A model generated the notes under the pieces. It saw only the letters and a list, made by a program, of their open reading frames with translations. It was not told the DNA's origin and ran no database searches. Shown piece by piece: positions 5,300 through 7,799 of a stretch of 7,799 nucleotides of DNA. The stretch's first letter is position 1; each line of letters starts with the position of its first letter. The DNA is from Prolixibacteraceae bacterium (GTDB lineage Bacteria; Bacteroidota; Bacteroidia; Bacteroidales; Prolixibacteraceae): assembly GCA_016930735.1 (NCBI GenBank), contig JAFGGF010000396.1, positions 1-7,799 on the forward strand, written 5' to 3'. A program made the translations under genes and the position numbers.

Positions 5300-5665
5300 A
5301 TGAAAAATAATTTATTAAGCGAAAAAGAATTACATGCTTTTTTTGAATACGATTCAAAAGGAGTAAGTGCACATTCTTCAGTAAAATCGAGATTATTATA
5401 CTATTTTTCTATAAAAAGTGCCAATTATAAAATCAGGCAAAATTCATTTGCCGAAATGTTGGGCTGGCTTTTCAGTTTCAGGAATTTATCGGTAAAAGCG
5501 ACTCTGGCTTCACTGATCGTTGTATTTTCATTAATTAAGTTCCAGGGAAACAGCCCGTCATCAGGGCAATTGTTGATCGACTCGATGGCACATGATACCA
5601 AAGCTTATGCCGACAGTGCCATGTTGCTGCCCTTTGATAAAGATACGTGTTTCCTTAAATTTTAA
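5300..5665 (+). CDS. Small single-span membrane protein, candidate anti-sigma factor, 121 residues
   Basis: I recognise no family. The layout is a charged N-terminal part of about 65 residues (MKNNLLSEKELHAFFEYD onwards, with many Lys/Arg at 29-46), a hydrophobic segment at about 66-80 (VKATLASLIVVFSLI), and a C-terminal tail of about 40 residues rich in Asp, Ser and Ala. This in-out arrangement with a cytosolic N-terminus fits an anti-sigma factor. Its position 13 bp after the ECF sigma gene and in the same direction supports a regulatory link. However, the zinc-binding HxxxCxxC motif of ZAS anti-sigma factors and the FecR domain are both absent; the only Cys is residue 117. Coding status is supported by the operon position, the preceding GGGGAGG and a membrane segment in a sensible place. 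It ends in TAA that directly abuts the stop of the opposing DUF2723 gene. Anti-sigma function is inference. Confidence 0.72.
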   Translation: MKNNLLSEKELHAFFEYDSKGVSAHSSVKSRLLYYFSIKSANYKIRQNSFAEMLGWLFSFRNLSVKATLASLIVVFSLIKFQGNSPSSGQLLIDSMAHDTKAYADSAMLLPFDKDTCFLKF

Positions 5666-5684
5666 TCAGCTTATATAAGCCTGA
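5666..5684. terminator. Near-palindrome at the convergent gene junction, possible terminator
   Basis: The core is a perfect 12-base palindrome GCTTATATAAGC (5669-5680), extended by TCAG and CTGA arms with one bulged base. It starts on the DUF2723 stop codon and covers its last codons. In the minus-strand transcript it is followed by TTAAAATTTAAG, only moderately U-rich. On the plus strand an A-run follows. It could act as a weak terminator or 3' end for the long gene, but the AT-rich stem is not strong. Confidence 0.3.
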
Positions 5685-7799
5685 AAAACAGCCAGATAAT
5701 CATTCAATTCTTCCCTGTAATCCTTATACTTAGGATTATTTCTGTTATACTCAACCAACCTGCTTAAATAATACAGATTTTCCCTGATATCTTCAATTGC
5801 CATGTGTTTTTCATGTTCACTGAATTGTTTAAAATAATTCAGGTTTTCACAGAAATAATCTTTTATATATGCTGTCAGTTCCATCGCCTGTACCGGATTT
5901 CCGGCAAGGTTTAAAATCCGCACCTGCTCAAGTGAGAAAATGTCAAACCGAATTTTTGACCCTGGGAAAAGCTCCAGGCATTTGTTTATTAAACCGACAG
6001 CTTTTTCAGGTTTTCCGGTTTTTATCTGAGACAAAGCAGCCTGGTTAAAAAAGTTTCGGATCTGGTAAGCACCAATGTTTGCCACATTGTTGTAATCAAT
6101 ACAAATCCTGTCATCGGTAATATTACCCCAGGTAAATTCATTCATAAGCTGATGGTAGGTTTTTTCAGGATCGGAATTTGAAATGTTTAAAAAGTTGATC
6201 GAATTATCTTCTGTTCCGGTCAGCATGTAAACCATCGATTCAGAACGGGTGTATTTTAACAAACCATTATTTTCAGGGATATTTGATGATGTAAAACAGA
6301 TCGGGCGTTTGGATGCATTTGAAGCGAGGATATCCCAAAAAACCAGGTCGTTTTTGTAAATAACTTTTTTATTCTTTAATGAAACCGAAACTGATTTGAC
6401 GGAATCATTTTGTTTAACATTGAATCTCAGTAACGATGATGGCAGGAAGTCTGCTGAATCGCCGTTTGCCAGCAAGACCTTTGTTGAACCCGCATCACTG
6501 TTAATGATCCGAAAAGCCTCGTCCCAGCCAATTTCTCTTTTTGCAAAGTCGGTAACAGGGATAAAATCGAGTTTGTTCAGGTCGTACTTTAACTGGCTGA
6601 CAGAAAGGTTCAGCCCATCGTCGTTGTATTTTTTATTTCGCAACTGGTTTATAAACCAGTTAGCTGAAAGAAAAGGCATAATAACAATCCGTACATCAGT
6701 GCGGATATTTTCCACCTCCTGGCAATACAACAACGGATAGGTATCGTTATCACCATTGGTAAATAAAATGGCATTGGGCGGGCACGATTTTAAAATATTT
6801 GCCGGCAAATCACGGGCTGTAAACCTCCCCGACCGGTTGTGGTCGTTATAGTTCTGAGAAATTAAAAATACCGGTGATAAAAGCCCTGCAACGACGGATA
6901 TAATAATTACAGCTTTGCTTTTTACGATCGTGTTTAATCCTTTATAAATGGCAAAAACACATAATCCGATCCAGATGCTGAAGGCCATAAATGAACCGAC
7001 AAAAACATAATCGCGCTCGCGGGGAGTCACAGGAACCTCATTGATGTAAATCACCAGCCCGATCCCTGCCATCAGGAATAAAGCAGCAACAGCATAAAAT
7101 GTCTGGCGGTGTTTCCGATAATGGAATAAAGCCCCAATAATTCCTAAAATCAAAGGGACCAGGAAATAGCGGTTCCTTGCTTTGTTTTCCCTGAGCATGG
7201 TTGGTAAATTTTCCTGCTTCGGGAGCCTCAGGTCATCCAGAAAAGTAATTCCGGTTATCCAGTTTCCATCCAGTAATCCTCCCCTTCCCTGAATATCGTT
7301 TTGCCTCCCCGAAAAATTCCACATAAAATACCGGAGATACATATAACCCACCTGGTATTTAAAAAAGAACTCAAGCTGGTCACCCAAAGTTGGAATATTT
7401 ATTATTCCCTGTCCGGTCCTGACTTTTTTACCATCAATTTTAATCCACTTCTGATAGGCTTCGGGATGCCCGGGCTGGGTGCTGTACATTCTGGGGAAAA
7501 GTGAAACAGTATTTTCATCGTATTCAGCATTTGCAGATAATTTTACAAGCCGGTATTTCCCATCAATATAATCCCATGAATACCGGTCGTGTGCTTCCAT
7601 GACCGGCGAGTTAAAGTTTTCACCTTTTAAAAGCGGGCGCTGCGGATACTGCTCGCGGTTGAGGTAATTAATTAATGAATACGCATTATCGGGTCGCCCG
7701 AAATTCACCGGCGGATTTGCATTTGACCGGATCACATTTACCGAATAAATGGAAAAACCTGTCAGAAAAAGCAGAATTGAAAACACAATAGCCTCACCC
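5666..7799 (-). CDS. DUF2723 membrane protein (GT-C/O-mannosyltransferase-like) with C-terminal TPR-like region; N-terminus cut by the window edge
   Basis: The visible 710 residues are the C-terminal part of a protein family usually about 1000-1100 long. The frame is open through the right edge (GEAI before VFSILLFLTG), so the GTG at 7784-7786 is not a start. Counting from the edge, hydrophobic spans lie near 5-21, 211-227, 234-252, 266-285 and 296-313. Family landmarks are RSNANPPVNFG..DNAYSLINYLNREQY, PVTPRERDYVFVGSFMAFSIW (about 256-276), NYNDHNRSGRFTARD and ILFTNGDNDTYPLLY (about 344-358). From about 580 a helical tail resembles TPR repeats (NQAALSQIKTGKPEKAVGLI). The family is widespread in Bacteroidota. 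Human TMEM260, which carries the same domain, is reported as a protein O-mannosyltransferase (CAZy GT117), so a lipid-linked sugar transferase acting on envelope proteins is a reasonable inference. The N-terminal region expected to hold the catalytic acidic residues is outside the window. It meets the anti-sigma candidate end to end with zero spacing. Confidence 0.9.
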   Translation of the reverse strand, partial: GEAIVFSILLFLTGFSIYSVNVIRSNANPPVNFGRPDNAYSLINYLNREQYPQRPLLKGENFNSPVMEAHDRYSWDYIDGKYRLVKLSANAEYDENTVSLFPRMYSTQPGHPEAYQKWIKIDGKKVRTGQGIINIPTLGDQLEFFFKYQVGYMYLRYFMWNFSGRQNDIQGRGGLLDGNWITGITFLDDLRLPKQENLPTMLRENKARNRYFLVPLILGIIGALFHYRKHRQTFYAVAALFLMAGIGLVIYINEVPVTPRERDYVFVGSFMAFSIWIGLCVFAIYKGLNTIVKSKAVIIISVVAGLLSPVFLISQNYNDHNRSGRFTARDLPANILKSCPPNAILFTNGDNDTYPLLYCQEVENIRTDVRIVIMPFLSANWFINQLRNKKYNDDGLNLSVSQLKYDLNKLDFIPVTDFAKREIGWDEAFRIINSDAGSTKVLLANGDSADFLPSSLLRFNVKQNDSVKSVSVSLKNKKVIYKNDLVFWDILASNASKRPICFTSSNIPENNGLLKYTRSESMVYMLTGTEDNSINFLNISNSDPEKTYHQLMNEFTWGNITDDRICIDYNNVANIGAYQIRNFFNQAALSQIKTGKPEKAVGLINKCLELFPGSKIRFDIFSLEQVRILNLAGNPVQAMELTAYIKDYFCENLNYFKQFSEHEKHMAIEDIRENLYYLSRLVEYNRNNPKYKDYREELNDYLAVFQAYIS

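Noticed and set aside
6396..7504. Two plus-strand open frames opposite the DUF2723 gene
   Set aside because: Both lie antisense to strongly conserved family motifs and show no independent features.

Overview
The window comes from a member of the Bacteroidota, most likely a Bacteroidales-type fermenter. The support is a DUF2723 membrane glycosyltransferase-like protein, a DUF3098 small membrane protein, a two-domain MazG of Bacteroidota type, a single-chain L-serine dehydratase of about 400 residues, sparse use of Shine-Dalgarno sites and matches to the Bacteroidota -7 element TAnnTTTG. No rRNA, tRNA, CRISPR array, transposase or phage gene is visible.

Layout from left to right: (1) the N-terminal 279 residues of a PepD-type aminoacyl-histidine dipeptidase on the minus strand, running off the left edge; (2) divergently, an L-serine ammonia-lyase (sdaA) on the plus strand whose reading frame carries an in-frame TAA exactly at the first serine of the conserved GPSSSHT motif; (3) a minus-strand lipoprotein of unknown function whose stop codon overlaps the sdaA stop; (4) a gene-free stretch of about 340 bp with several small inverted and tandem repeats, the last reaching into the 3' end of mazG; (5) mazG on the minus strand; (6) a divergent plus-strand set of three genes: a DUF3098 membrane protein, an ECF sigma factor overlapping it by 28 bp, and a small single-span membrane protein placed like an anti-sigma factor; (7) a large minus-strand DUF2723/TPR membrane protein that ends directly against the anti-sigma candidate and runs off the right edge.

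Functionally this is a mixed chromosomal housekeeping region. PepD and SdaA, divergently arranged, would together feed peptide-derived amino acids, with serine going to pyruvate and ammonia. MazG removes non-canonical or excess NTPs. The DUF3098-sigma-membrane protein set looks like a small envelope-linked regulatory unit. The DUF2723 protein probably works in envelope protein or glycan modification.

Two points deserve most attention. The first is the nonsense codon in sdaA: a recent pseudogene, a sequence error, or a 14-codon leader followed by re-initiation. The second is the sigma-factor operon, whose presumed anti-sigma partner has no recognisable anti-sigma domain and whose first gene sits outside its usual gene neighbourhood. 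Functions are inferred by recognising motifs by eye; no database search was run.
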